The notes under the pieces were generated by a model. The model saw only the letters and a list, made by a program, of their open reading frames with translations. It made no database searches and was not told the DNA's origin. From positions 41,767,394-41,831,393 of the forward strand of contig CAIIXF020000005.1 in NCBI GenBank assembly GCA_903813345.2: DNA of 64,000 nucleotides, written 5' to 3'. Origin of the DNA: Owenia fusiformis. Lineage: Eukaryota > Annelida > Polychaeta > Sabellida > Oweniidae. A program made the translations under genes and the position numbers. This document shows, piece after piece, positions 1-13,200 of the stretch. How positions within the stretch are numbered: the first letter of the stretch is position 1; each line of letters opens with the position of its first letter.

Positions 1-1286
1 GACTGATTTACATGTCCCTGCTGGAGCTAAACTTGTAAGTAAACTAGGGTAATGGCCTATTGTATAAGTTAAGTTAGTTAAATTCTTATCTTCATACATT
101 TTTACACTTTGCTCCAGTGCTCCTATAATAATTGTGGATAATGTATGTGATGTCCTGTGATTTTGAGTGATTACTAGTACAATCATGTGCTTATTAAAGG
201 GAGGGAATAACCAAATTTGTGATAGTATCGATTCTGCTATTCTATTGACATTCATGTAATAATAGAATAGTTATTTATATAACTTATCTAATGTATGATG
301 ACCCTGTTTCACAAAAAGTTCTGACACAGTCAATAAAAGAAACATATAATTGCAAGGATATGCTTAGGTTAGCACTCTACTTAATTATTTTGAATCTTAT
401 CACTGCTTCTGTTTCATCCCATTCCTGTAATGTAAAAAGAAGGACTTTTATTATAGGTACATGGTGGAGGGAAATTTCTGTCTCTTTATGTACATATATA
501 ACACAGTGTCTGCAATTAGTCCAAGTAGACCTTACATATCTTAGCTCATTCTTCTTATAGGGTATGTCTTATGGCAAGTCTCTACCCACTCTTGTTTCTT
601 TAGATTGTAGATACCATTGTAGCCTTGTAGGTGCAGGGATGTAGGTGCCGGGTTGTAGGTGCCGGGTTGTAGGTGCAGGGTTGTAAGTGCAGAGTTGTAA
701 GTGCAGCAATCTACCCTTAGGTTGAAAATATGATTGCTGTAATTTGCCAGGCTAGCTCTCAGTTTGAATTGCCTCAGTAACTATCTGAAGCTAGTTTTTC
801 ATCTCCAATTGTTTTTTCACATCATTCAAAATGTTGAAAGTGATTTCCATTGGCACTGAGACAATGGAAAAAATGCAGTTTATCTAACTATTTAATGTAT
901 GGGTAAAATACTCTGACCTTGCAAGTCTTTACAGTGATGAGTTTGAATGGCATGGATTTGAAAAAACAGTAATTCTGGTGAAATATCCTCCATATTAAGT
1001 TTTAAACAAAGTTTTAAGACACTTACTGATAGAGTAATCGTATACTCATTTTGGCAAACTGATAAACATAACAAAATTCACCATGGCAATCTCTTCATCT
1101 TGATACCAATGTAAGAAAGGAGATGCAACAAGTATCAGAATGTGAAGGATATGAAATTGATATCTGATAACAAAATGAATTACGCAATGGATTAATTAAT
1201 TGTACAGTCACAGAAAAACAATGGCAATTAAATAAAGATGACTAGTATCTCAACTTGAGACATATCCTTCCTTCTTATATTTCCAG
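1..1286 (+). other. ATP9 intron sequence upstream of the first recognisable exon
   Basis: No exon matching the flippase family is visible here. A short imperfect repeat of about 15 bp (GTAGGTGCCGGGTT and variants) lies at 625-705. The acceptor TTTCCAG at 1280-1286 ends this stretch. Confidence 0.55.
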
Positions 1287-4200
1287 AATGACATTGGAGC
1301 AGAAGATCCACTTAGTATTGAGAATACACTATGGGCCAACACTGTAGTTGCATCTGGTACTGCCTTGGGTCTAGTGATATACACTGGCACAGAAACAAGG
1401 AGTGTTATGAATACATCTCAACCAGGAAGTAAGGTAAATATAATACACTATGGGCCAACACTGTAGTTGCATCTGGCACTGCCTTAGGTCTAGTGATATA
1501 CACTGGCACAGAAACAAGGAGTGTTATGAATACATCTCAACCAGGAAGTAAGGTAAATATAATACACTATGGGCCAACACTGTAGTTGCATCTGGCACTG
1601 CCTTAGCACGGTGTATAACCCAAACGCTCCTACATGCACGACGGAGCGTTTCATTACTGAAAGTAAACAAAGAAACGCTCCGGATTAGGAAAACTGGCTG
1701 GCGGGAATGATGAGCCATCTGACGATTTCCCCAATAATGGGAATAAGAGGCATGAGTTCCATATTTCGAGTATACCATTCGATGGGTGTGATATTCATGT
1801 TGTACTTGGCTGGCTGTTGACGGTTGAAGCAATTAGGAAGAGCTGTACGAAGCAGTATAGTTATCAAAATTCGAAAACGTATTTGTCATTCTACCGGTCA
1901 AAACCCCTTTTGTCGATACATGTGATTAGTTGAGCCAAGATTAGAGCACCAACGTATATTTTAGTCAAATTCCAATGCTTCAACGCACCATACATTATCG
2001 TAATAGTGATTTGATGACCGAAAATCCAGTCTTAAAAATGATGACATTCTCATATTCAAGAAACGCTCCGATCTGGTTAACACAGTGAACTGGAAACGCT
2101 CCGGTAGTCTAGATCAATTTAGGAAATATATAGCTTGCCTTTCCCTTTCAGGAAGCGAAAAAAAGATCTATTATACCCCTTGGCATCAAAAGAAGAAAGA
2201 TTAATTCACATATAAATTTTAGTTTTTTTCTATAGTTTTATGATTTAGCACACATGTAGGCATGACATCATCTAATGTAGGCTTAAATCAGCTAGTTGCA
2301 AGTTTAGCACCACCAGGTTCAGATGTTTCAATTTGCCTAACAAGTAAAACACGTTTTTGAGAGATAGATTCGATTCAGAACTCTTCTCTAATAATCTGAA
2401 AATGATATCAAAACAAAATGGTAAGAGCGTTTCTAAAATTGTGTTCTAAATCGACGGAGCGTTTTGAGGAAAACAAGCGATTTCTCGAGAACAAGTAATG
2501 GATTTGGACTGGGTTTTTAGGAAATGAGAATATACGAGTTTGTGATCTACTACTTTAACAGAAAGATTAACGTTTTCATAGAAATACTAGTTTGATTCGT
2601 AATTTGTGGTCAAATCGTCATCTTCAGATTCGTTCGATCTACACTACGGAGCTTTGATCAAGCAAATAACAGTTTACCACCAGAAGTTGAATAAATAAGA
2701 TCTTTCCTCACGGTATTGTTCATCGAATGGTACATAATATTTCACCATAACATATGATATGTAAGAGAAACGAGAGAAACAATACTTACGGTCATAGTGG
2801 AATCTTCATTAGCCGCCATTTTATTTCGCTCCGGAGCGTTTCCGCGTAAATGAAACGCTCCGTCGTGCATGTAGGAGCGTTTGGGTTATACACCGTGCTT
2901 AGGTCTAGTGATATACACTGGCACAGAAACAAGGAGTGTTATGAATACATCTCAACCAGGAAGTAAGGTAAAGATCCATTGAAGAGTTTAAAAGGCATAT
3001 CAGTGATCTCCCAAGGAGTTTTTCTAAACAAGGTGCAAAATCCAAGTTTTATCTGATCTTAATAGTTAAACCCTTTGATAGGGTACAAAGATATTTTCAG
3101 CAGGGTGGTGTATTATCATCTAATTTTCAAGATGGTGCAACCCCCAGTTGCTCTTATGTTGAAGTGATCACTGCATCTGTGCACAGATTTATAATGTTAC
3201 AGTCACAATAGTGGAAAGGAGAAATGAGGAAGTTGGCCCCTAATAACAACTATTTCCACATGAGTTTTTAGAAATCAAATTGTTGATTCAGCTTAATTCA
3301 GACACTATAACTTAAGATTTTAAATGGTTGAATAAATTGAAAATGCTGTACAACTGAAAATAAGAGGTAACTCTTTTATAAGAGGAAATATATTTGAAGA
3401 ATTTTTATTGTTTTGTACTAGGTGGGGCAGCTTGATTTGGAAATCAACACTCTGACAAAGATTCTGTTTTTTGCTGTGATATGTCTCTCCATCGTCATGA
3501 TGATTATAAAGGTATGTTATTGGATGACGTTTTCTTGATGATCATTAAATGATGCTGTGAGAATGATCATCTAAAAAGATTATCAATTTTAGAAAAAGAT
3601 AAAAACTAGGCTAAGTTGCACTATATAAACTATAATTGATAACCCATGAACGGACATCTACTATTTACCCATTGTACCCATACATAAACCGCTTCATTTC
3701 AGGGATTTGCTGGCCCGTGGTACCGCTATCTGTTCAGATTTATTCTTCTATTCTCTTACATCATTCCAATAAGGTAAGATCCATAAAATGACATATTTGT
3801 ATTCCCATTGGAATGATAAAGAAATAAAAATCATTTTGAATCATACTGACTGGGCAATAATCAAATTTTATTATACAGTGTTTAACTGGAAAAAATTATA
3901 TTGGATTGTATTTGCTGACTTTGGAAGCACAGTTAAGATGAACCATTTGGTATACCATTTTTTCAATTTGTAAATATTCAAAGAAAAGTATTGATCACTG
4001 AGCTGAGCTAATTATTCAGACTTACTATTTTGTTATTTTTCAGTTTGCGTGTAAATCTTGACATGGGTAAGGCAGCATACTCATACATGATCCAGAAGGA
4101 CAAAGAAATCCCAGGGACGGTTGTGAGAAGTACTACAATTCCAGAAGAGCTGGGTAGAGTTACTTACCTACTCTCAGATAAAACTGGTACTCTAACACAG

Positions 4201-7200
4201 AATGAAATGGTATGCTTTTTGATTTTCTTAAAATTATATGTAATCAACATTACCTATGATAAAGACACCAAAGGTGTGTTTAGATTATCACTTTATAACA
4301 TGTTCCATAACATAAGAATGGGAAAATCATTTGAGGGTCAATTCAGGTGCTTTTGGTACCATAGATCTTAGATAACATCTTCAAAGACAGGGTGATATTT
4401 CTTACTACTTTTTGTTTGTTTTTCCTCTAGGTATTCAAACGTTTACATTTGGGCACAGTGTCATTCACAAATGAGTCAATGGATGAAGTTGTTGCTCATT
4501 TGAAGACTTCTTTTACATCACTCCAACAACAACAAGAGGCTGCTGGCCTCAACACACCCCTCAAGGTAAAACAAGAATTGTACATGTAAACATGCAATAT
4601 TGAGATAGTGATTCAAAATAGCATTGGCTCTGTACAGTTTCAAGTACAAGTTTACAAAACCATATTTCTTCATGTAGAACATACAACAAGATGCTTTAAT
4701 TATGCCATAATTTTTCTTTATGAAAATTAGTATGTACGGATCTGTTAAATCATTTTCGCCTCAAAATATATCACCTATATTGATTTCAAGGTGACAAAGG
4801 TTAGACGCACAGTAGTGACCCGTGTGTATGAGGCTGTTAAAGCTCTTGCGTTATGTCATAATGTTACCCCAGTGTATGAGGAAGAGGAAGGGGATGAGGA
4901 CGAGGAAGAAAATATTGACATTGAAGCTGACCAACATACGCAACAAAAAGTTGTTTATCAAGCCAGCAGCCCTGATGAGGTGAACATTATCATAAGATTT
5001 TAAAATACTTTTCAGTATTACATCAATAATCACTATTGAAATTACAAGAGCTTTATTTTACTGTACAAAATGCAGTAATTGTGGAGTGAAAATACACTGG
5101 AATCAGTTAAATTTTTCATTTGCTGATAAATATTCAATATACATCTTTTGTACCTTATATAGCATAGATTCACCGTGTATTGTTTGTATTCCATTAGTGT
5201 TGATGTGAATTTAAAAATGTTAAAAATTGACACGAACCAACTCTAAAACTTCCAAGTTAGTAAGTAATGAATGCTCTTTATTGTTATCCAGGTGGCTCTA
5301 GTAAAGTGGACAGAAAGTGTTGGTTTGGGTTTAACTAAGAGAGATCTCAACTCAATAACTCTCATGTCTCCTCTTGGTCGACTTGTATCATACACCATAC
5401 TACAGATCTTTCCCTTCACTTCAGAGACCAAGAGAATGGGAATTATAATCAAGGTAAGAGTTCTAGTGTAATTAAATTGAAACAAATTCCTATAAAGGTG
5501 CCTATAAAGTTACGGAAAAAGAAGGCTATGACGTTATGAATATTGTAAACTTTGGAAATCCCACAAAATCCCGTAAATCTACGATTTTTTTGAGAAATGC
5601 ACAATCTCTGGTAGTTTGAGAAAGAACAATAGACTTACCCACCTGTAACTTTACGGAGTTTGGAGAAATAGACCCCAGGTCTGTAAGTACTGTACCTGTA
5701 GGTTCAGATTTGCAATGTTAATGGATTCTCAAAGTTTTGCTCAACTTCATTTCATCTTTAAATTTTCATGCTTTTCTCTAAGATACTTCAGTATTCAATA
5801 ATCAGATGGCAGTGTATTAAAAACGAATGCCATTATATTAATTGCACAAACTAGAGCCATGTGGGTTTAGGAAGTGACATTTTTATTACAGTCTGATTAG
5901 CTCATCTAGCCATGACATACCACATATAGTTTATCAGTTCAATTTAGATCCCTGAATAGTTGATGAGGTTAGATGCAATACTCCAAATGTACTCTTATTT
6001 ATTAGTTTAACCAGGGGTTAGGTGGTTTCCTATAAAGCTGACTTCCTTCAATCCATTGACGACCATATCTGTCAGTAAATTTTCTCAGTCCTTCTTTCTG
6101 CAGGTCTGTACATTTTCCTTTGAAACGAAAGTCATGCCATTTTATCTCATTCTTTATCATTCCAGTTCCCTTTATATCTACACAGTCCAAATGACTTTCA
6201 CATCTGAAAATATATTTAACATTTAGATGCAAATATTTCTTTGAATAGTATAGTACGCGCGGGAATGAATAAATATGAAATGAGACAGATACTGAAAATA
6301 AATGATTTAATAAAAGTTGCTCCCAATGTCTGATATTGATTGTTCAATAAAATTAATTACCTTTGAAAGTCACGAATGCACACTGTTTTCAACAGTTACT
6401 GTTCCTATATGACCAGGAGAATTGATAAAGTGATATTGACATTTGACATGTTGCTTGGCTCTAGATTAAGCAGCCGACGCAAATACTAAATTTGACTAAA
6501 TTATATTTTCTGCATTCCCATTATTTTATTCATTAGCAAGAATTCTTAGTGGAGCTCAGCCATTTGATATTTAATTTTCAAATTCACTCGATGGTATCTG
6601 CTTTACTGTACTTACCCAACTTCATAAGTGTTGCAGGCACGTCCTTCTTTTAAAGCACAGCGATCACAACAGTCACACCAGACTCCCATCTTAGGCTCAC
6701 AGTGGCTCTTCAACTCTTCCAGAGGTTCACATTCTTCCAGATCTTCATTCTCGCATGGTGCACATGTGAGAGCATTACTGAGGTTGAACGCAAGGCAAAA
6801 CAGAAAAATTGCACTCCCTAATGTCTGTTTGAGCATTTTGAATCTTGTCTAGTTGATCTTTTACACTTCGTTCTCATATAGTATGAATTCCTGCATCAAC
6901 GTTTCCTTACTGAATGACCCTAGAGCTAATGATCCGTGTCTTTTAAGATCCTGGTATTCATTTCCTGATATTCACTTGGATTTTGATATAAATTGGTTTT
7001 AACACAGTGACATTTATGGATAGCTATTTGCTACTATTAAAGTGATAATTGTAAATTAAGAAGACCGTTTCATAATTAATCATCACAATTACATAATTAA
7101 TCACAATCACATTATAATCTAAATCACTTGCTAAATGCTACCAGGATATTTGCCTTAATTACAAGTTTTGAACTTGCTTGTCCGTTCCAAGTTTAGTTAC

Positions 7201-10200
7201 TAGTAAGTATATCTATTTATAGTATAACTGCACCTATTGACATGGTCTGCTGTACATAGTCTGATCATGGGCTTTCAACCATTTTGGGGGAAGATGCACA
7301 CTTTGTATCACTCTTGTGTCATCAAGTCATCTTGTTCAATGGGTGTGTGGGTATATATGTAGGTGACATTTTAAAAGCTACTGTGCTACATTTGGAAACT
7401 TAAGTACAGGGTGGTAAAAAAAAATGGAAACCCTGACACCATTTTCCTCATATATTTGTAATTTTAAGAAATAACTCCCTGATATTTTGCACATTTGTAC
7501 ATCATTCAAATTCCTACCAGCTCACTTTATTTCATGACCATCAGATTGATAGTCACAATGTTACAGCACTTTACAGAACATTGGGCTGTTGGGCCACCTG
7601 CACTCGTCGTCCAAAATGTCCCTTCCTGTGGGGATATGGCAAGGAAAAAGTGTATGAGAATGTCCTCAGGACAATCACAAACCTCAAAAGTGAAATCATC
7701 TTTATCATTCAGGCCATACCTGCTGAGGAATGCATTCGGCCCATTGACAACTGTGCAGGTTTGCCTACAGCGCGATGATAGCCAAACTTGAAGCATGTGC
7801 TGTAAAATTCAAAGTGCTGTAAAATTGTGACTATCAGTCTGATGGTCATGACATGTGGTAGGGTGGTAGGAAATTAAATGATGTACAAATGTGTGAAATA
7901 TCAGGGAGTAATTCTTTAAAATGATAAAGATATTAGGAAAATGCAGGGTTTCCATTTTTTGACCACCCTGTAGTTCAGACGTTTCTTTGTAAGAATTTGT
8001 GAAATTAGTATGTTTTACTACACCCAGTTTTGACAAAACTACACAGAAATGACATTATCTCATGGTTGGTCTGCAGTGTTGGCTAATAGATCATTATGGA
8101 ACAATTTCTCATTTGAAAATTATAATAACTGGACTAATTACTTGATTGATTATGGTATTTGTCATATTAAGTTTAATTTGTCATCATATTAATGAGTCAT
8201 GAATCAGAATTATAAGAATATAAAGCAGCATTCTCAGTTATAGATTCACATATAGCTTGAAATGATATACCACATTCCAGCCAATCGGAACACAGTATTA
8301 ATGTAATTATTATTCAGTGATATTGATTACCCTCATCAATTTCTTAATTTCTAGTTGACAGTTCACTCCCTTGCTAGCATATCTATCCACACAGTACTAT
8401 TTTAGTAGATTTGTAGGGAGAATGTACACTTTTGCGCATACTTCCCCCTTTCCAATTCTTTTCAATCTATGCAATTTTTCACCATTTTGAGCATTTTCAA
8501 GTGATTTTGGGCCAAGTTGTCAAAAGTGAACCCCCTGGCAAAAGCTGGCACTGGCCCGCAAATTATGTTATATTAAAATATAAAATCTTTTGTTGTTACT
8601 TCAGGATGAGCAAACTGGTGAGATTACATTCTATATGAAGGGTGCTGATGTTGTCATGGTAACCATTGTGCAATATAATGATTGGTTGGAAGAGGAGGTA
8701 AGATTCATAATTCACCTAGTTATCAGTTCAAAATTTACTCTCTGTTACACCACAGCATCACAACATATGCCCATTGGGTATCTAGCAGCATGTTTTATAT
8801 TGTATATTATATAAGAAATTATAAAATAAATTGAATTGAAATTTTTAGGGATAATTTGAAGAGGTGTAATGTAAACTCCAAGAATGCTTCCCTTAGGGTA
8901 CACTTCCTACTGATATTATATATAACCCTAATAGCAGTTCACCATTAATGGAATCCTTTTTGTTTGCAAAGAAAGCTTCAATTGATTTTTGGATGTTGCT
9001 CTCATTTTCTTTTCAATTTAGATTTATTCATACGCAATAACCCATGTTTATTTCAGTGTGGAAATATGGCCAGAGAGGGACTCAGAACTTTAGTTGTTGC
9101 TAAGAAGTCTTTGACCGAGGACCAATATCTGGACTTTGAGGTGAGATAATACATAATGAGATCAACATAACCATTGTTGTTTAATACAAAAATGCAACTT
9201 TTTTTATTTGGGAAAAACTTTTTGGATAAGGTTGAAATTGTTTTGTGTAGATTTGAAATAATTGTCTTGGGTAGATATAGCAAACAATATAGGTAAATAT
9301 ATAGGTAAACTCGTGATGTACCTCTGGTGCATCTACAACATTTTTTAAATTTTTCACTGTTTGCTCCATTGAACTCTTTTTGTACAAGAAAATTTAATGA
9401 GATTCCACCAAAATTGAGAATCAGTATATGTACTTAGAATCTGACACAGAGGGGAAGTTTGGGAGCAATTATTTCCAAAAAACAACCTACATTCTAAATA
9501 AGGACTCAAAAGTGTAATTGCGTTTCAGCTTTTCTCAAAACATTTCAAAAAATCACCCAAATTAATGTTGTTGCATATCTCCTATAATACATTAGGATCT
9601 TACAGAGACAGAAGGAAGAATAAGAAATACACATCCCAGTGGAATGATGACTTCATGATTTTAATGCACTCTACTAAGTATTTCTGAAGATAACTAAATT
9701 TTGTTATTTTTAGTCTCGTCTCCACCAGGCTAAGATGTCTGTCCAGGACAGGGCATTGAGAGTGACTGCAGTGATAGAGAGCTTGGAGAGAGACATGGAA
9801 CTGTTGTGCCTTACTGGGGTGGAAGACAAACTTCAAGAGGATGTTAGACCAACTTTGGAAATGATGAGAAATGCTGGAATAAAGGTACATGTTGATCTTA
9901 TATATTCCTTTCACTTAAGTTGAATATTTATTCCTATGCTGATGCTCATAATAGGATATTCCCTGGACAATGTTGAAAATAATGGACTTTGACCCATAGC
10001 AAAAGTGTTTAATCAATAAATATTTCCCAATAATTTGTGGAGCCTTGAGCTGATTTCATAGAGTACTGTTTTGTTTAGAATTGACAGTACATGTATCTGT
10101 TTTTATTAAGGTATGGATGTTAACAGGTGACAAATTAGAGACTGCGACGTGCATCGCAAAAAGTTCACGTTTAGTATCTAAGACACAAACCATCCACATA

Positions 10201-13200
10201 TTTCGCACTGTTACCACGAGAAGTGATGCACATTTAGAGTTGAATTCCTTTAGGCGGAGAAACGATTGTGCTCTAATTATCAGTGGCAATTGTTTAGAGG
10301 TAGGTTAGTTTTATATGATTGGGTAAGGCCAATGGACTTTTATGGTATATTCTGTCAGTGTGCACGTATTGTTCATGCACTGTAAACCTGCATAGTATAA
10401 ATGCGGCAGTTCGCTGGTAGGTCACTGGTAGAAAGTCATTAATCACACATCTGGTGTTCTTGCACATGCGTAGTGGTAATAAAATCTGTCTTAGAAAATA
10501 TGGCTGTGGTGTTTGAAGGCTATGTCATGTTGTCTGGTAAGCTTAAAATCTATGATTTCTACCGACATTTCTCTGTCTAAACTTATAACCTTATTATCTT
10601 ATGATATTAAAGATTTGCTGAATCATATTTATTTGGTCATTATGTCACTATTTTAAAGGTATCAGTTAATATGAAATAGATATTTTTTGCATTTTTGAGT
10701 GTACTTTTCCATCATATTTTCTATATTTTCCTACTTTTTTACTTCAGAAATTTTTTCACAGTGAGAAACAATGGGGTCTTATGAAACAATATCACTTCAA
10801 GAAAAGTGTACATTATTTTGTTTAAAGAAGATATTGGCATTTTAATTGAGTAGGTGTTGGCCAAAATTGATATTTTTAACATTGGTTTGAATAGGCAACT
10901 TTGAGCTGTTGCTCGCAGAAAACAAGTGATAAATCAAAGGAAAAAAATAATGTAGACAATTGATTTAGATGAGCAGAAAGAGGAGACTTTTAAGTACAAA
11001 ACCATCAAAAAATTATAGGATTCAAAAAGTAGAATCAATAAGAAAAGTGACTTTTCATGCAAATGTGTACTAAAATTAAAATTTTATTTATGTACTAGGG
11101 TTTCATTTACAAAAGATAGATACAATGGAATGTGTTAGAATTCGGTTGATTATGATTAGAATTTGTGAACTTTTTTTACATCTATAAATTACTAATTGAT
11201 CATTCTTTTTAGTTATTGCAAAAGTTATAGTTTCTAAGTAAGTTTAAACGAGTAATAACATGAAAAGTGAATGCGGTTTAATTAACCAAAAGTGGCTATA
11301 GCATTAACTTTCTACAGTGGAAGACTGTTTGACCTACTAGTAAACAAAGCTAAGAACTGGATACAAGGCTAATTAATCAAAACCAGCTTGACAAGCGAAC
11401 TGCCAGCTCAGGTTTACAGTGCATGGCTTTTACTTTTTAGCATGCATTTGATAAATGTCCTCAGCTAAAATCAGCTACATCTCTTTTTTTTGTCTGCACA
11501 TTTCAAGACAAACTGCTTAATTTGAAATGTTCAAATCAGTTTCAAAAGAACACTAAAAAGGAATATCTATGAGAATTTTAAAATTAGTGTTTCATTTAGT
11601 CTTACATATTTATCCCATCGAACGAAGTTCGGAGGGATATAGGGAACGCCTCCGTCCGTCCGTCCGTCCGTCCGTACGTACGTCCGTACGTACGTCCGTC
11701 CGTCCGGGCAATAACTCAAATACCGTTGGCCCGATTTTGTTCATATTTTGTACAAATATACCCTATGGGGGTAGAAGTTCTAATCGAAAGCTGATTTTCA
11801 AAATGGCCGCTCATTTCAAAATGGCGGCCATTTTAGTGCCGAATTTACAGTTATTTAGGTGCAATATGTAAAACTGTAATAGGAATATGTTTTAGATGTA
11901 AAAAAATTATATAGGACATAAATAAAGCTAGAAATGTAGATATTAAAGGAGCACATGGCAGCCATCTTGAAAAATGGCAGCCTTTACTCGTTATTTTACG
12001 ATTTTTGCTGTAACTCTAAAAGTAGTGGAGTGATTTTGTTCATATTTGGTATGTGAATACTATAAACATTGCACACTGTCTAAATACACTTTTGGTAGAA
12101 GGTGGCCATTTTAAAAAATTGCCGCCATTTTGAAAAATGGCCGCCATTTTAACGTATTTTACTATAACTCGAAAAGTAGTGGAGCGATTTTGTTCATATT
12201 TGGTATGTGAATACTAAAAGCATGACACACTATCCCATGACACTTTTGGTAGAAGGCGGCCATTTTGAAAAAAAATTTGAAAAATGGCCGCCTTTTTAAT
12301 GTATTTTATAATATTCGAAAAGTAGTTCAGCGATTTTGTTCATATTTGGTATGTGAATACTGTAAGCATGGCACACTGTCTAATGACACTTTTGGTAGAA
12401 GGTGGCCATTTTGAAAAATGGCCGCCATTTTAACGTATTTTACTATAACTCGAAAAGTAGTGGAGTGATTTTGTTCATATTTGGTATGTGAATACTATAA
12501 GTATGGCAAATGGTCTAATGACACTTTTGGTAGAAGGCAGCCATTTTTGCTATAAACTTTGTTTGTAAAAATGCCATCCATGGCTGTTCGATGGGATTCG
12601 CTACGCTTTGGCTTTGCTGTTGTTCTGGTTGTACATGTTCACAGGGAGATATGCCGATTACTTAATTAGTACAAAATTAGTACTAAATTAGCACTCTGGC
12701 AAAAGTGCACTCATGCCACAAGTGCTAATTTAGTACTAATTCATGCTATGATCTATGATACTCATTTAGTGCTGAAAAATCAATTTTATTAGTACTGTTT
12801 TATCACTCATGATATGAGTACTCATTTAGCACTAAAAAATCAATGAAATTACTGCTATTTTATCACTCATCATATGAGTTCTCTTTAGTCCTAAAACATG
12901 CAATAAATCAGTACTTATGTCATAAGTGTTCATTTAGTACTAATATTTACTGAAATGAGTACTCAGTTAGCACAAAAAGGCCATGAGTACTATTTTAATA
13001 CTTGGCATATCTCCCCGTGTTTGTTTATTTGATGCACATTTGAAACACTGACTATACTTTGTATGAGGGTTGACCGAAAAGTTCTGCACTGTTTGATTTA
13101 GTTTTTGTATATTTGAGAACATATATATTGTATATTTATATATTTTGTGTATTTTAGGTGTGTTTGAAGTATTATGAACATGAGTTTGTCGAGTTGGCTT

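Noticed and set aside
1-34. Possible ATP9 exon end (reads TDLHVPAGAKL, followed by a GTAAGT donor in the right phase)
   Set aside because: The residues do not match the part of ATP9 expected before the exon at 1287, and only 34 bases are visible.
11569-11871. 100-codon ORF rich in SVRPSVRT
   Set aside because: It is the CCGT-rich tract of the dispersed repeat, not a protein-coding gene; the same applies on the minus strand at 24913-25172.
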